64,000 nucleotides of DNA from Euwallacea fornicatus (lineage: Eukaryota > Arthropoda > Insecta > Coleoptera > Curculionidae): NCBI RefSeq assembly GCF_040115645.1, contig NC_089575.1, positions 1,798,001 through 1,862,000 on the forward strand, read 5' to 3'. The notes beneath the pieces were generated by a model. The model searched no databases, was not told the origin of the DNA, and saw only the letters and a list, made by a program, of their open reading frames with translations. Of the stretch, positions 12,927 to 25,800 are shown piece by piece. Position 1 is the first letter of the stretch, and every line of letters starts with the position of its first letter. The position numbers and the translations under genes were made by a program.

Positions 12927-15900
12927 TACGGGAGGTTCCCTCGACGATTTCCGATGCAGGGAAATCGACGGCCCCCCTACAGTGCATGCGGAATTCGCTA
13001 ATTTGCAATTCAAAATTTTGGCGGCAGTTGTGTTATAAAATTCATTACTTTTCGAAATTTGTAATACTCCCCTGAGTGCGGCACGGGGCTGGTGGCCTGT
13101 GATTTTGGTTTTTCATGGAAAAGCCGTGCGGATAAGTTTGCAAGTATAAACAAATATGCAAATTCCATGGTCAATTTCGTTACGAAACACAATTCAATTA
13201 TACGCCAATAAAGCGTATTTGCCATGCGAAATTGATTATTGACTCATTTTGTTATTAATAGAAGTTAATTTTTTATTTTTTTTAAGCGCTTTTCAATGCA
13301 ACGGGGGAGGATTGCTGCGAGCCCCCCCCTCCTCCCCCTCCCGGCGCCATCGTCCGTGCCCCACATGGAACCGAATCGGGTGATGTGCCGCCGGTTCACT
13401 AACAAGTTAATCAGGTGCATTTTTCCATTAACAGAAATTGATCATGCACCGAAAACTTCCTGTTATTCAACACGTGACCCGCTCGCAGGAACGCATACTT
13501 GCACATCAACTTTTCGCTTCCCTTGTGGTCCATTTCCGTAATGGAGCGATTTTATCGCCCTCTCTCTTTTGTGAATAACGTTCGTTTGCATGTTTCCATT
13601 AAGTTTATCAAGCGCTGATAGGCGCTAATGCGAACATGTTCGTTTGCGTTGTTGGCCCTGCGCGTGAGGCCCGATTAGCCGACGGGTAATCCCGGGCGTT
13701 TTCGGTGTTGGCTCGCATTTTCCACGATTCAAATGGCGGAAGGGACGGAAAACGGACGTGATTGCTTCCACGAGGACGCGATCGTTTTTCTCAATTTTCG
13801 TAGCCTTGAAACCCAGTTGATTAAATTTCCTCTGTGAGGCCCTTCGATGGAGTCGCGTCGTAAGGAACCGGAGGTGGTCTGTTCCCTCGGCCCTGACAGA
13901 ACCGGGATTGGATTGTGTCGATTCGGTGCTGCAGCTTTTACGTCCGCCGAGATTCGCTTGGCCCGGGAAGAACGCGCTTTACGAACGCGAAATAAGCTCG
14001 TAATTAGGTTTGTTACCTCCTTAAAAACTATGTAACAAGTGTCTATTTACGGCAAACAATTATAACTTTTGTACTATTAACACTTTCAGCATAATGCAAC
14101 AAAAAATTTCAAGGTTTCTCGTTTACAGTTTCTTCAAAACCAATTAGGAAAACCTCGACCCAAACAAAAATGAAACATTCGCGACGGTTTTATCGATACC
14201 TGTACGAGGTGTTAAAAAATTACTTTTCCAGCGAGCTATTCGCTTCGAGCATACCGAAAACGAACACAGACGCCAATTAGGTACGTGTTGTTTCGAAACT
14301 ACACGGAATCGATAATTGTACGATGCGTCTTCATTTTATTTTATTTTTTTTTTGTATAGAACGAGCGATGGCCATAATTTGGCTTTTTAACGATTTCTCA
14401 ATAATTATTACCAAGCGAAATTCGGTGTCCCGAGTCCGTAGGGCCGCTTTCGAAGTTTGACAACGCGGCTTGAAGTCTGACACCTGCAGGTGCTCCGGCG
14501 CGACGCAAAGGCCGCAGCAAAAGGCGGGCAACGATTTGACAAATGAGCGTCGCTCCGTTGCCAGGTTTCACCTCGACGTTTCCGCTTAATCGCAATTCGG
14601 CTCTCGATCTCCTCCCTTAAGCGGCCGAGCTCGTCGCGCTTATCAGTTGCCGTTGAGCGCGGGCGAAAAACGTTCAATAGGCGGTCAGCTTGGAGGAAAA
14701 CGGCTCAGCACCGCTCCGAGGTTTGAAAAACTTGCCAAAGATCAATAGGAGGGAAATGAAAGAATAATAGAATTGAAATCGAGGCTGGGGTCGTGAAATT
14801 GGCATTGAAAAGCGCGCATAAGCACATATTAAACGTTTATGGGTGCCATAAAGTGATGTAGTTGGGTCATGGTTAATGTTGCCCCCGTTGGCAAGTTGGT
14901 GCGGCGTTCGTGGTGAAACAGCTGCGAAGAAAATGTCAGAACGAAGCACGATCAATGCTCGGAGGAATTAACGCCCATTTAAATTTGAAGTAACTTCATC
15001 CCTGCGGTTTAATGTGCCTGGAAAAACTCACCCATAAAAGTGCGCCGTTCGTCATACGTGTTTTGTTATCCAAACTAAATTTCCTTCGCAAGAAAAACTC
15101 GAGTTTGCGGAAACTCTTAAAACAAGTTCAAACCTTTTGCTCGTCACTGTATCCCTTATTTTTCTCATACGCGGAAGGGAGAAAAGCTTCCACTTTACCC
15201 GCACATCGAAGCCCGCGCTTTGCCGATAGCCGTCTATTATTTTACTGGCGCAAAGTACCATAAACAAACATAACTCATGTCCTTGCATTTGATGAAAACC
15301 CAGTGAAGTGTCACGGAGCCCATTAGGAAATCTACAGGCCGGTGTGCCGTGGCCCCGAATGTCCTGCGTCGATCGGTTCGCCATACCAAAAGACCACTAA
15401 GGCCGAAGCCCATCTACAGTACGCAGGCTTTTACCGTACAACATGCGAGTTGTCGCGAGCCGCATCGTAGGCCTCTTCAGGTGGGTACTACCACTCGACG
15501 AAACTATGTAATGATTTGCTAATCAAGCTATAGATCGTTGCATGGATTCGATAAACCAAATTTATCTGATGGTAATGTAATAGAGTTTGTCAATGAACGT
15601 TCATTAATTCTTGAATCTTATTAATAACTTTAACTCTGTTTCAGTCAATTAGCCTTCCCGGCCTTGTCTCGGGCCGTAATTATGCGGTTGTCTTGCTCCA
15701 GGAAGGTTAAATCTTATTCAATAATATCTTTCTGATAAATGATAAACACTGGTAAAAAGGCAATTAATAAAATTAACTCTTGTTTACAATGAGAAATTTT
15801 AATTAACAAGTTTCCGAAGGTTCGAAATTTGACAGCCCGGCCGAACGTCACGTGACGTAACGTCCCTGAAATGAAAGGTGCACGAAATTTGACAGATGAA

Positions 15901-18834
15901 CGTTGCGCCGTTGCCGGATCGGATTTTGTCGCGCTATGACTTCTCAGTGAATAATTATTACTCCGCGCCACAAAGCGAATTTATCGCAGGATTTGTGCGT
16001 AAACAAAGGAGGCAATTAATTTGGGCACGGGACAAAGGGATAATATAATTGAAACGGAAATTACTAAACCTTTAGGGGCGTTTTCGATGCGAAAGAGCCA
16101 GTGTCACACATCCGTGGTCTAAAAAGGCCGGAAAGGAATTTCATTAAAATACCGGCATTGTGTGAGTGCAAAATGCTCATGAATCATATTTACAGTACAG
16201 TAGAGATCACTGTTACCAATCGGATTTTGTTTTTTATTAGGATGGGCAAGAAGACGCCCTCCGGCTGGCTTGTTTAGGGTGTCCTGTGTTGGACTACGCA
16301 CTTCAAAAGTCAAATAAAATCGTTTTAACCGAAGTAATTTTTTTAAATTAAACTAATTTAAAGCCAATTCTAGGGCATTTACTATTCAGATAACCATTCG
16401 ATTTTTGATAATCGAATCTTCAGAGTGCCCTCCATCGGCTTCGTTGCAATTTCGACCTCTAAGTTCGAAACTTTGCTTTGCGCGGTGGAATAGGTCTCAA
16501 TCTGTTTTCGTGGTTTCGTCCCGAATCCGCCCTTTCGGCTCCAGCATTGTTGCTACGCCGCACTAGCGAGTTGTGGACCGCGAAATTCTTCGGCGAACGG
16601 TTCGCGAGAACCTTCGTGCCAATCACGTACGACCAGGCCCAAATAAAAAAAAAACTGTTACAGAACCGTTAATTTCGATAATTCAATTAAATCTTAATGA
16701 AATCGACGAACTTTTCTTTCGTCGATCGAAATCCAGATGAAGGCTGCTTCGTCGGGTGATGCGAAATTTCGAACTTGGAATTCGAAATTACATTGGGGCT
16801 GATGGACGTGGCATTTCGGAAGACGCGATTTCTTTAAATTGAACGGTTATCCACGTCGAGAACACACCCCGTGGAATCGGCCACATATCAGTGTTAGTTC
16901 GATAAAAGATCTTTTACGTTGATTAGAAAGTTTTTATTTGCGATTTAAGATGCATGGTTTAATATGGGGAACCGTGTGTTTCATCACGCGCCTGACCACT
17001 ACTCATTGTGATTTAAGAGGTCGTGACACTACACCCGCGTGAAAATGATTGTTGTCCTTTGCCTAATTGCTCTTTCAACAAAACGGGGAAAAACCGCCGT
17101 GAGGGACCATAAATTAGCAATAATGGCCCACACGAAACGCGCTCCCCGTCTAGCCGAGTAAATAATACACATTTATATATATATATATATATTTTCAACC
17201 ATAATGGCTCGCACTTTCCTCATCGGCCAGTGAAATATGATTAGTTTAATTACTACAGTCCAGTGTTTAACTAGGCCACTTTTTAAAGAAAATTACTCGG
17301 TATATTAGGAGTGGCGCAGGAGCGGCTTCGTAAAACTTTACGGTGAATAACGAGACCGCCGTTGTTTCTCTTGTTTCAGGAGTTTGTTTGGCAACAATGC
17401 TGGATATCAAAACCGAAAACAACGTTGTCAGAGCACACCATTGTGCTGGCGAGTTTTGCTCTCTGCTATTATCCTCGCCTTTGCGATGTTGCCAGCGCCG
17501 CCCTGGCACCTTCGAGTTATCTTATTATGCGGATAACTTGGCGAGTGCGAATCGCTCGAATTTTCTAAAATACACCGCTGCGTTCTTGGTCACTATTTGT
17601 CTCTCTATTGGTAACCTTCTTTCGCGATTGTTGTTAATACAGAAAGCCGCATTATTACGTAAAACAGTTATTACCTTGATTTATTTTTACCTTTAATCTT
17701 TGCCCTTCTCGTACAACATAAAACCTTACCTCAGCTTCGAATTCCTCAGCTACAAAATTTACAGATGATGCCTGCTCTCGGAGCCGTCCGCAATGGTACT
17801 GTCTTATATCATATTAGGCACGACGTTTCTCATTAGTTAATAGCGATTTTCTAATTGTAGATTCATTAGGTATGCGCCTAAAAGGTTTAATGCAAATTTC
17901 CTTCCTTGACAAGCGTGCAGATTATTAATGAGGATGAATACATTAAACGCAGTTTCTTTACGAGGTGAAAAAAACCGTATCTTGCCAAAGAGGCCGAAAT
18001 GAGGGTCATACATTATAATTATTTTCAATTTTTCGTTATTGAAATGAGATGCGCCGTACATCCGGGGGGACATGCCAATAGAGAATCGAGAAAAACGCTT
18101 CGCATTCGCCAATGCGTCAAGAAATGTGTCGAGAGGGGCTGAAACGACGAAATTACGCGTAGCTGTCGACAAATTTAACGGGGCTTACTTCAGTAACTGG
18201 AAGAAAGAGTTTTTGTTTTTCACCATTTCGGCAAGAAATGTGCCGGCATCACGGGGGGAAAAAGCACCTCATTTGGCATTCACTATTCTATCAATAACCT
18301 ATCAAATTTGAAACTTTTTTTAACTAGCAACATTAAAAAGTTCGAATTTTCCTTAAGGGCGCTCCCGCAACTAATCCTTTTACCGAACAATCGAGAATCC
18401 AATAAGTATTCCTTCTTGTTCCTATTTTATTTGAATAAAATTAAACTTTAATCCCGAGATAAGTTGGCAGGCAGATAACCGGTTCCGGGATGCGATATTC
18501 CACACTATTATCTGCTAACTAAGAGAACCTAAAGGGTCAGGAAAAATTACTTTTTTCTCCTCGAATTTAACAAAACTTCGTTTCAGTTCCGCAAACTTTT
18601 AGAGATGTAAAATTGAGATATTTTTTTAAAATTGTTTAATATAAACCGCTCAAAAATTGAACGTTAAATGTGCACCTCTCGTGCGTGTCATTATGGTTTG
18701 CCGTTTATTTTGGTTTTTACTGGTTTTCCTCGGTTCTGAAAACGGTGACTCGTTTGTCGCCGAAACGTATAGAACACGTTTACAAATTGATGTCTCTCTT
18801 AATCTAACCGACGGTAAAACTCACTGCTATTATA
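12927..18834. other. Gene-poor spacer with simple repeats and two motif clusters
   Basis: No coding exon is supported. Visible contents are a C-rich low-complexity tract at 13321-13342, a (TA)n tract at about 17174-17194, a 14-base perfect palindrome ACGTCACGTGACGT at 15845-15858, and two copies of a 30-base word beginning ATTTGAC at about 14534 and 15887. Open frames near 14331-14680, 15714-15971 and 17343-17696 show no family resemblance and have no matching splice structure. Confidence 0.45.
15845..15858. promoter_or_regulatory. Perfect palindrome containing a TCACGTGA E-box
   Basis: ACGTCACGTGACGT is its own reverse complement over 14 bases. It holds the CACGTG E-box in its extended TCACGTGA form, which bHLH-zip factors of the Mitf/USF type bind, flanked by CRE-like TGACG and CGTCA half sites. 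There is no gene start close by, so regulatory use is inference only. Confidence 0.3.
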
Positions 18835-19536
18835 CAGGATGTTTAAAAAAGACGCGACAATATCTAAGGGGGTGATTTCTTAGGTGGTTTTATGAAGAAA
18901 CGGTCCTATGAGCATAGGTCCGGAAATGTATAGTTTCCAAGATACAGGATGTTAATTTTTTTTTAAATAACGGTTTTTGAGAAATAATTCAAATATTTTA
19001 GGGCCGATTATTTTGAAATGTGGCAACGTTGTTTCTAGAAATAAGGGACTGATTGGACCCTAGCTACGTTAAAAATGTTAAGTCTAGTTCCGTCAGGGGG
19101 GACCAAATTTATTGACCAAATAATGTACGCCACTGACTAATTAAATTTTGATTATTTTTTTTTAGAAGAAGCGACTAAAAATACGACTTTTTTGTCTCCT
19201 GAACCTTCACTGTATCTTGCTTTGTTTGCGAGACAAAAAATAAAAATCGCTTTATTGAATGTCCATTTATCACACAAATCATTTTCAAAAAATCCAAAGG
19301 CCGCTCCCTCATTCCCTAGGAATATTTGGTGCTTTGATGATTTTAAAAAAGCTTAAACAAAAACGGTCAAAAGATATTTGAATTATTCCTCAAAAACCGT
19401 CATTAAAAGAATAATATTAACGCCCTGTATCTTGGAAACAATACATTTCCAGGCCTAGGTTTATGGGAACTTTTTTTCATAAAACGATCCGAGCAATTAG
19501 CCCTTAAATGTTGCAGCGGCTTTTTCAAACACCCCG
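18835..19536. mobile_element. 0.7-kb foldback element, about 175-bp inverted repeats, TA-flanked
   Basis: The left arm starts TACAGGATGTTT and includes 'TTTCCAAGATACAGGATGTT' at about 18936-18955 and a GGTTTTTGAGAAATAATTCA block near 18974. The right arm, read on the minus strand from 19538, starts TACGGGGTGTTT and carries the same blocks in the same order: TTTCCAAGATACAGGGCGTT, then GGTTTTTGAGGAATAATTCA. TA dinucleotides sit at 18833-18834 and 19537-19538 as target duplications. The interior has no open frame, so the element is non-autonomous. Confidence 0.8.
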
Positions 19537-20414
19537 TACAACTATTATTAATGTTCACAATTTTATTACTGCTGCAGTTGGGTTTTGGTGAGGGAATTTA
19601 GTCGAAACTGTGCTCATTCCACGAAAATAAGTATGCGCCCTTTGGAGAACGTTTTGCCAAAGTAAACTTTAATCCCAAATGCTATGACCATTGAGAATTG
19701 AATGCTTGCCAGGGCTTTCAGTTCATAGAGGCGTGTATATTCTCGTAGTGGGACCGTTTTTTTTCTCTTACACAAGTCATCAGGAAAATTGAGAACATGG
19801 ACTTTATGTGTCGTTTCCCTGCCTCGCTCTGCTAGATATTTTATCGATTGAAATTTAATGATCTTAACAAGAAGAAATTTTCCTTCTCGGGCGCCCCAAT
19901 TCGAGCACAAAATTAAAGTGATTTGCAAACAGGATTTCAGTATTTATTTACGAAAATTCCACATCTCCCCTCCTGTTCTGACCATTAGCACTCATAAATA
20001 AGTACCCCCGTCTCGGCTCCGAGCGTTATAGCAATGCAGATCCCCAATTTAGCGTCGCAGCTTCGTATTTTATTCAGAAATCCTGGACGATTTCAAAAAA
20101 TAATGCCCGTTTGATGATAAACGATCTACTAAGTCCATACCATAGTTCATTTCTACCTAAATCTACTGCCACCTTGCGATAAAACGTTTCTTGCAGATGG
20201 GGATGCAACCGGTACTAAAATTTGCATTTCCAAGTCAGCTCGTGAATGAAACAATTGTAGTTCTGATATTAGAGAGTTTCAAATTTAATTGGAGCTGATG
20301 GTAGTTCGCGTGTCTATGCCCCAGGAGATGTAGAGCATAAAACCGCATGTGTATGTATCAAAAATGTTCTTTCACGCCTAAATACCTGTCTAATTAAAGT
20401 CGACGTTTTTTTTT

Positions 20415-20450
<36 letters not shown>

Positions 20451-20880
20451 AAATGCGCGAATTCAATATCAATTAACGCTAGATGGGGAACTAGAGAATT
20501 CATCTGATCAACAAGATTAATATGGAACGTAAAGGTAATCGAAAACTCTTCAGAACGGTGATAATTAGTGCAATCAAGTGAAAGAAGCAATGCGGATTTC
20601 ATTCGCCATCTTGTGAAGAAAATGTTATTTGATGCATTTTCCCATTTAAAAACTGACTTGTTTCGAGGCACATTAAAGCAGGTTGAAGACACTTTTAAAT
20701 TCGATCAAAGTAACAAGCGTCTTCTTGCGTGTATCTTATTATTAAGAGCGGTCTTAACTACTATTAAAACAATAAATAAATCTTTGGAAGGAAGGTATGA
20801 TTCGCATTCACCATCATATCAAGAAAATATTGTTAATAGCTACAAAACTGATTTGAATGGAATACTGAGAACGTGTTATA
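19537..20880. other. Non-coding spacer with TA microsatellite
   Basis: No gene is seen. A T-run followed by alternating TA occupies about 20407-20451, with a single CA interruption. Frames at 19614-19928 and 20568-20939 have no recognisable content. Confidence 0.45.
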
Positions 20881-21585
20881 CAGGGTGGCTTAAAATTGAG
20901 TGCCAACATTTTAAGAGAGCGTTTTTGGAGTTAAAATAAAACCGTTTCTTCATATAAACCTGCATTCTAAAATTTGCCCCTTCAGAGCTGGACTTATCAA
21001 AAGCTGGCCGAACAGAAATCGAATATGTCAAATTGTGACCACAGTTACTGATAAAATTTCATGAAAATTTGCAAGACCTTGCGTTATTAGGCGCTGTATT
21101 CATTTTTTGCTCCACGAATTATGTATACGTAGCTTCAGAGGGGCTGGAAAGAATCTAGACTTTGCACAGCCCACATTTTATGGTTCGACCGAGAAATTCT
21201 GAATTTAACCATTATCAACTAGGAGGCGATCAAAAAATCCAAAATTGATCGAAAAGATAGTATTATCAAAATGATAAACTAAACAACTTGGCGGACTGTG
21301 ACCCCTAATATTTTTGCTTATTTTTTTCTGAAATTACGTTCACATAATTTTCGAAGCAGAAAATGAATAGAGCGCCTAGAAACACAGGGGCTTACGAATT
21401 ATCATGAAATTTTATCGGTAACTGTAGTCACAATTTGACATAATCGATTCTTTTCGACTAACTTTCAATGGCCCCAACTCCGAAGGCTGAATTTTAGGAT
21501 ACAGGTTTACAGGTAGAAACAGGCTCATTATGGCTTCAAAAATACTCTCTCAAAATATTTTCACACTCTATTTTGAACCATCCTG
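20881..21585. mobile_element. 0.7-kb foldback element, about 270-bp inverted repeats
   Basis: The left arm from 20881 (TA)CAGGGTGG and the minus-strand reading from 21585 CAGGATGG match over about 270 bases. Shared blocks in the same order include ATGTCAAATTGTGAC, CAGTTACTGATAAAATTTCATG (right copy with one change) and GGCGCTCTATTCATTTT (left copy GGCGCTGTATTCATTTT). The left flank is TA and the right flank is CA, a likely decayed TA. There is no coding potential. Its ends resemble those of the element at 18835-19536, but the arm sequences differ, so it is a different family. Confidence 0.8.
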
Positions 21586-22066
21586 CATTGCAAACGGTTT
21601 AACCACACTAGTAAACCTAGGACTAAATCAAACAAAAGAGTAGTATATATTTTCAGTTCACCATTCTGTCAAGACACTTTCTTGGCAACTTACTCGTGTT
21701 AGGACGTTATAATAATTTAAATTTGTCGCAAAATCGAAATCTCTATCACTACCGCAACCCATAACAGGGAATTTGCTTTATTGCACGTTTAAGGCCTCCA
21801 ATTTTGGGGGGAGAAACTTAAAACGTACTGAAGCAACAATAGACCTGATTAATGTTCTTGAATGTCAAACTGTGTGTGTTCTACATCATTATTCACACAC
21901 AGTAAAATTAATGTCACGCCATATGTCGGCCATAAGAATTATTAAGTACAAATCAGTTACCTCACACTAAGTCGTCCGGCTATTTATGCACATGTACGTA
22001 GGTACTGTTCGAACTTATCTTTTGACGTCTTCTTTCAAATACACAATCTATCGGCCGCAAACTTAC

Positions 22067-22186
22067 CGTCTTTTTCTTTGACTCTGGCCTTTGGATATCT
22101 TCTCCTCCACCATTCGCAGAGCCTCCTGCGCCTCTTGAAGGAGGGAACTATCCCCATTCTGGCAGCTTTGAGTCGTCCCTATTTTC
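22067..22186 (-). CDS. Possible internal exon of an unidentified minus-strand gene
   Basis: On the minus strand a 120-base stretch is open between a possible acceptor (TTGGTGTAG at 22195-22187) and a strong donor (GTAAGT at 22066-22061). It encodes a charged, helix-prone peptide including 'SLLQEAQEALRMVEEKISKG' and ending KRR. Coding-like composition and the consensus donor are the support. No partner exon was found on either side and I do not recognise the peptide. It lies 0.65 kb upstream of the first MCU exon seen, on the opposite strand. It may be chance. Confidence 0.25.
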
Positions 22187-22841
22187 CTACACCAACCGAA
22201 CACCGACACCTTAAGTAGGGTCCATTTAAAGGTCGCGCACTCCCTAAAGAACTTTGGGGCACTTTTAATTGCCAGTCTGAAGCGGCCCGAAGATTTCGCC
22301 CCGTGCTCTCCGGGTCGGCTCGAACCATCTACTGATCGCATGCGGTGTTCTTCTTACTATAATGCGTCTTAATTATGGATTTTTAACAATACCATAACGT
22401 TTTCCTCTTGAGTTTATGGTCCGCGAGTTATATGGACTAACGGAACGGGCCGTATGTACCGAATACACGTCGAAAACAAATAGTAAATACCATGTTCTGT
22501 ACGGCGGAGGCCCCGGACGAATATCTAGGTAACGTTTGATGATGGTGGCTCAGACTGGTCTTTGGCGAATGTGGGATAAAACATTAAAAACATAAATCGA
22601 GAATTTCAATACCTAGCGGACACACTTAAAAGAAGATGTTATGAACCTTGCACAAGCCATACTCTTAATCTAATTAAAACAAAATTATCAACTCTCCCGT
22701 TCGAAGTTCGCATGCAATAAATACCACACCATCAGATTTACTATTACTTACACCATAATCCAATGTGAGTGTATAGCTAATTTCTGTTATTAGTAACGCC
22801 TCTCTGCGTAAATGGGTGACAAATAATCTACCTTCTTGCAG

Positions 22842-25800
22842 CGGAAATAACAGTGGAGTACCACCGAGGTCTGCCCAGGATTACAGTGCCGCTGCCCAGC
22901 AGAAAAGAGCGATGCACCTTCACCCTGAAACCAATCACAAATACTGTGGGCGATTTACTAGAAATGATCAAGAAGGAGGACAAAGGGGTAGACAGAGTCG
23001 TGTGCAAGACCATGGATGGTACCCGCATAGCGTCTTCAAATATAATAGACACTCTCCTAGATGACGATTTCAAATTAATCATCAATGATTGCTCGTATAA
23101 CGTTAATACTCCGAAAGCCGAGAGACTGGTGGGTCAGGAAGTTGAGAAGTAAGTGGCTAAATTAGGTGTATAAATGAGTGAAGATTTGTTCATTTTGCAG
23201 ACTTCTAGAAGTGAAAGACGTGATCAATAAATTGTATCAGGCGTTGCACGTGCAGGATCATCAGGTATCGAAAGAGAGGCAGTTGATGTTGGAATTGGAG
23301 GGCTTGCAGCAACAAATTCAGCCTCTTGAAGACGTGAGTTTTCTGGTTTAGAGTTCGTTTTTGTGTGAAAATTTTGATTTTTGAAAACACATTTTCAAAA
23401 TTTAAAAAAAACTTCATTAAACTTTCCGCAACTTTCATTAAAAATAGTGCAAAACGACAAAACACATTTTGGACAACAATCTTCCAAGACATCTTTAGAA
23501 ACATACGCAAAAAAAGATAATTATTTAGCACAAATTCGTCATCCTTTTAGCAGCTCTGTTCCGATATTTCCGACAATTTTGAGTCCATTGCTATTCTTCC
23601 ATTTGTTGAATTTATCCAAAATGAAATCCCAAATCAGCCAATTTAGATTACCGCTTTCGCCATATTGTCCAGATCGAAATGACAACATTAGACTATTATC
23701 GCGAGGTATCGACATTTTCCGTGTATTATCTAAACGCAATTGATCGCCTAACGTTTTCCTTTCATTTAACCGAACGTGAGAAACAAGGATAACTACCTGA
23801 CCCGGGGTTACAACAACAAGTTTGTCGAGATGGTACAGTGAGAGCAATTACAAAGTTTAATAGCCAAGAGACGTTTTGATAAATTTAATTCTTGCAAAAA
23901 TGCTTTTGTCCGATTTCATCTAACCTTTCAAGCGACAATTCATTCTCCAGCTTTCCAAACGAAATTTATCCATAATGAAAATTGAAGATGGGAGAAAGTC
24001 AGGCATCCAATTTAACTGTTACCTTCTACAAAATGTTAGATTAAATGTGTGTCAGGAGAACTTTAGGGTTTACAAACATATAATCCGTTCATTATTAAAG
24101 CAGGCGACGTCATCACACAAATAACACGCAACGTTGCCGAACCTGACATAGTTTTGGTGTATCTCGGATTTTAATAGACACGAATACATATGAGAACATT
24201 ATGCAATAAGTAATACGAAGTTACCTGGAAGTTACTTCAATCCTTTTGGCTTAAAATGGATTAAAGGAGTTTGTAAAAGCATTAACGTAGTTTTAATTTA
24301 ATTTCTAACAATATGACAGAAAATCGCCTTCGCTACTGTTACTGTCTGTATGCACACTGATAATTAGGGGTAAGAGTTCGCCTCGATCCGGAACGCGCAC
24401 CCCTTCATACCATTGATTAATAATTTTGCCAGTATTGCGACTGTTTTTTAAGATGTTAGAAGTTGTTGTTGCCACTGGTTCATGCCACACATCGACACAA
24501 TCGATTTCCGTATTATCATCTCGACCAATACGTGGACTGTGGTAATTCTTCGCAATACCCCGTATTTGGAAGTGTGGAAATCTCCATACCGTATGTCCTT
24601 AATGTTCCGCTACATCGTCTACAACGTATTTTTTTACAGGTACACAATGCAATGTAAATATTTAAGGGATCAATAGTGAGGTTTTTAAATTTTACATCTA
24701 CCTAACAACAATGTCTAAAAGTATACCTTGAAACATGTTTGTTGAATATCTGATATTTCGTGTACGCAGCCAATTCTTAACGTTGGATTTATTCCTCGTT
24801 CCATTTAGTGTTTTCTCTAATAGTGTACTGCGACATGGAACATCGCCGTTGATAATAATTGATGGTTCAGTAAGTTTTTCCAGCAAGCGACCTTCAAACC
24901 AGTTGAGATGGTCTCTATTCACTTCCCCATGGCAATCGGCGAGTTGCGTTTTTGACGAAAATATGGTGCACCTTCGAAAAAAATCATTTTTAGTTCCAGC
25001 ATGAAGAACGATACAGGAGGGGTAGAATGTAGAGCAACTGTTGAAGAATTATTATAATTACAGTTTTAATAGTTATAAATATTCAGGTATAGGCTCAATA
25101 TGAGGCCAATGTGCGTCAAAAATTCTTCTACAAAAAGGTCTTTATTTGTGTTTCTCTGTGGAAATTTATATTAACAAATAGTATTTTTTTGGTGGAAAAA
25201 AGTGGAGCAACTTATCAAATTATAGCAAATATTTACCAAAAAATTTATCTCATTCGTGATATATCGTTGGTCAAAACGGCATCGAGACAAACATTTATCA
25301 GTGGAAATGAAAGAACGCGCCGTTAATGCGTATAATTTGTATTGAAGTGGCCAAAACCAATTAAATATTGCTAAAACGTTTAATTTGAATAAATCCATTG
25401 TTTGTCGAATTATCCGGCAGTGTCGAGGGTCCGGAATACTCATGTTAAAGGAAGTGCGGCAAACTCAGGACAACCAATCGCTACCAAGGTAAAAAAAAAT
25501 TAAGAATTGCGAAAAATGAACCATTTCCAGGATTGAACAGAATTAAGGGCCGTATTCCTGATGAGCTGGGCGATGAAGGAACTCATAGAACAGTACGAAA
25601 CAGGCAACTTGAACGGAAATCATATGGAAGAAGGCCAGCGAAAAAACCTCTTTTATCCAAAAAAAAGTAGACGTGCCCCACTGAATTTTGCGCGACGTCT
25701 TCGTGGGACGGAACAGCACTGGAAAAAAGTGATCCGGAGGGACGAATCAGAGTTTTGCTTATTTAATGGTGACGGTATCGCCTACGCAAGGCGTCCTGAA

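Noticed and set aside
17343..17696. 117-codon plus-strand open frame near a pyrimidine-rich TTTCAG
   Set aside because: No family match and no donor that joins it to another coding stretch.
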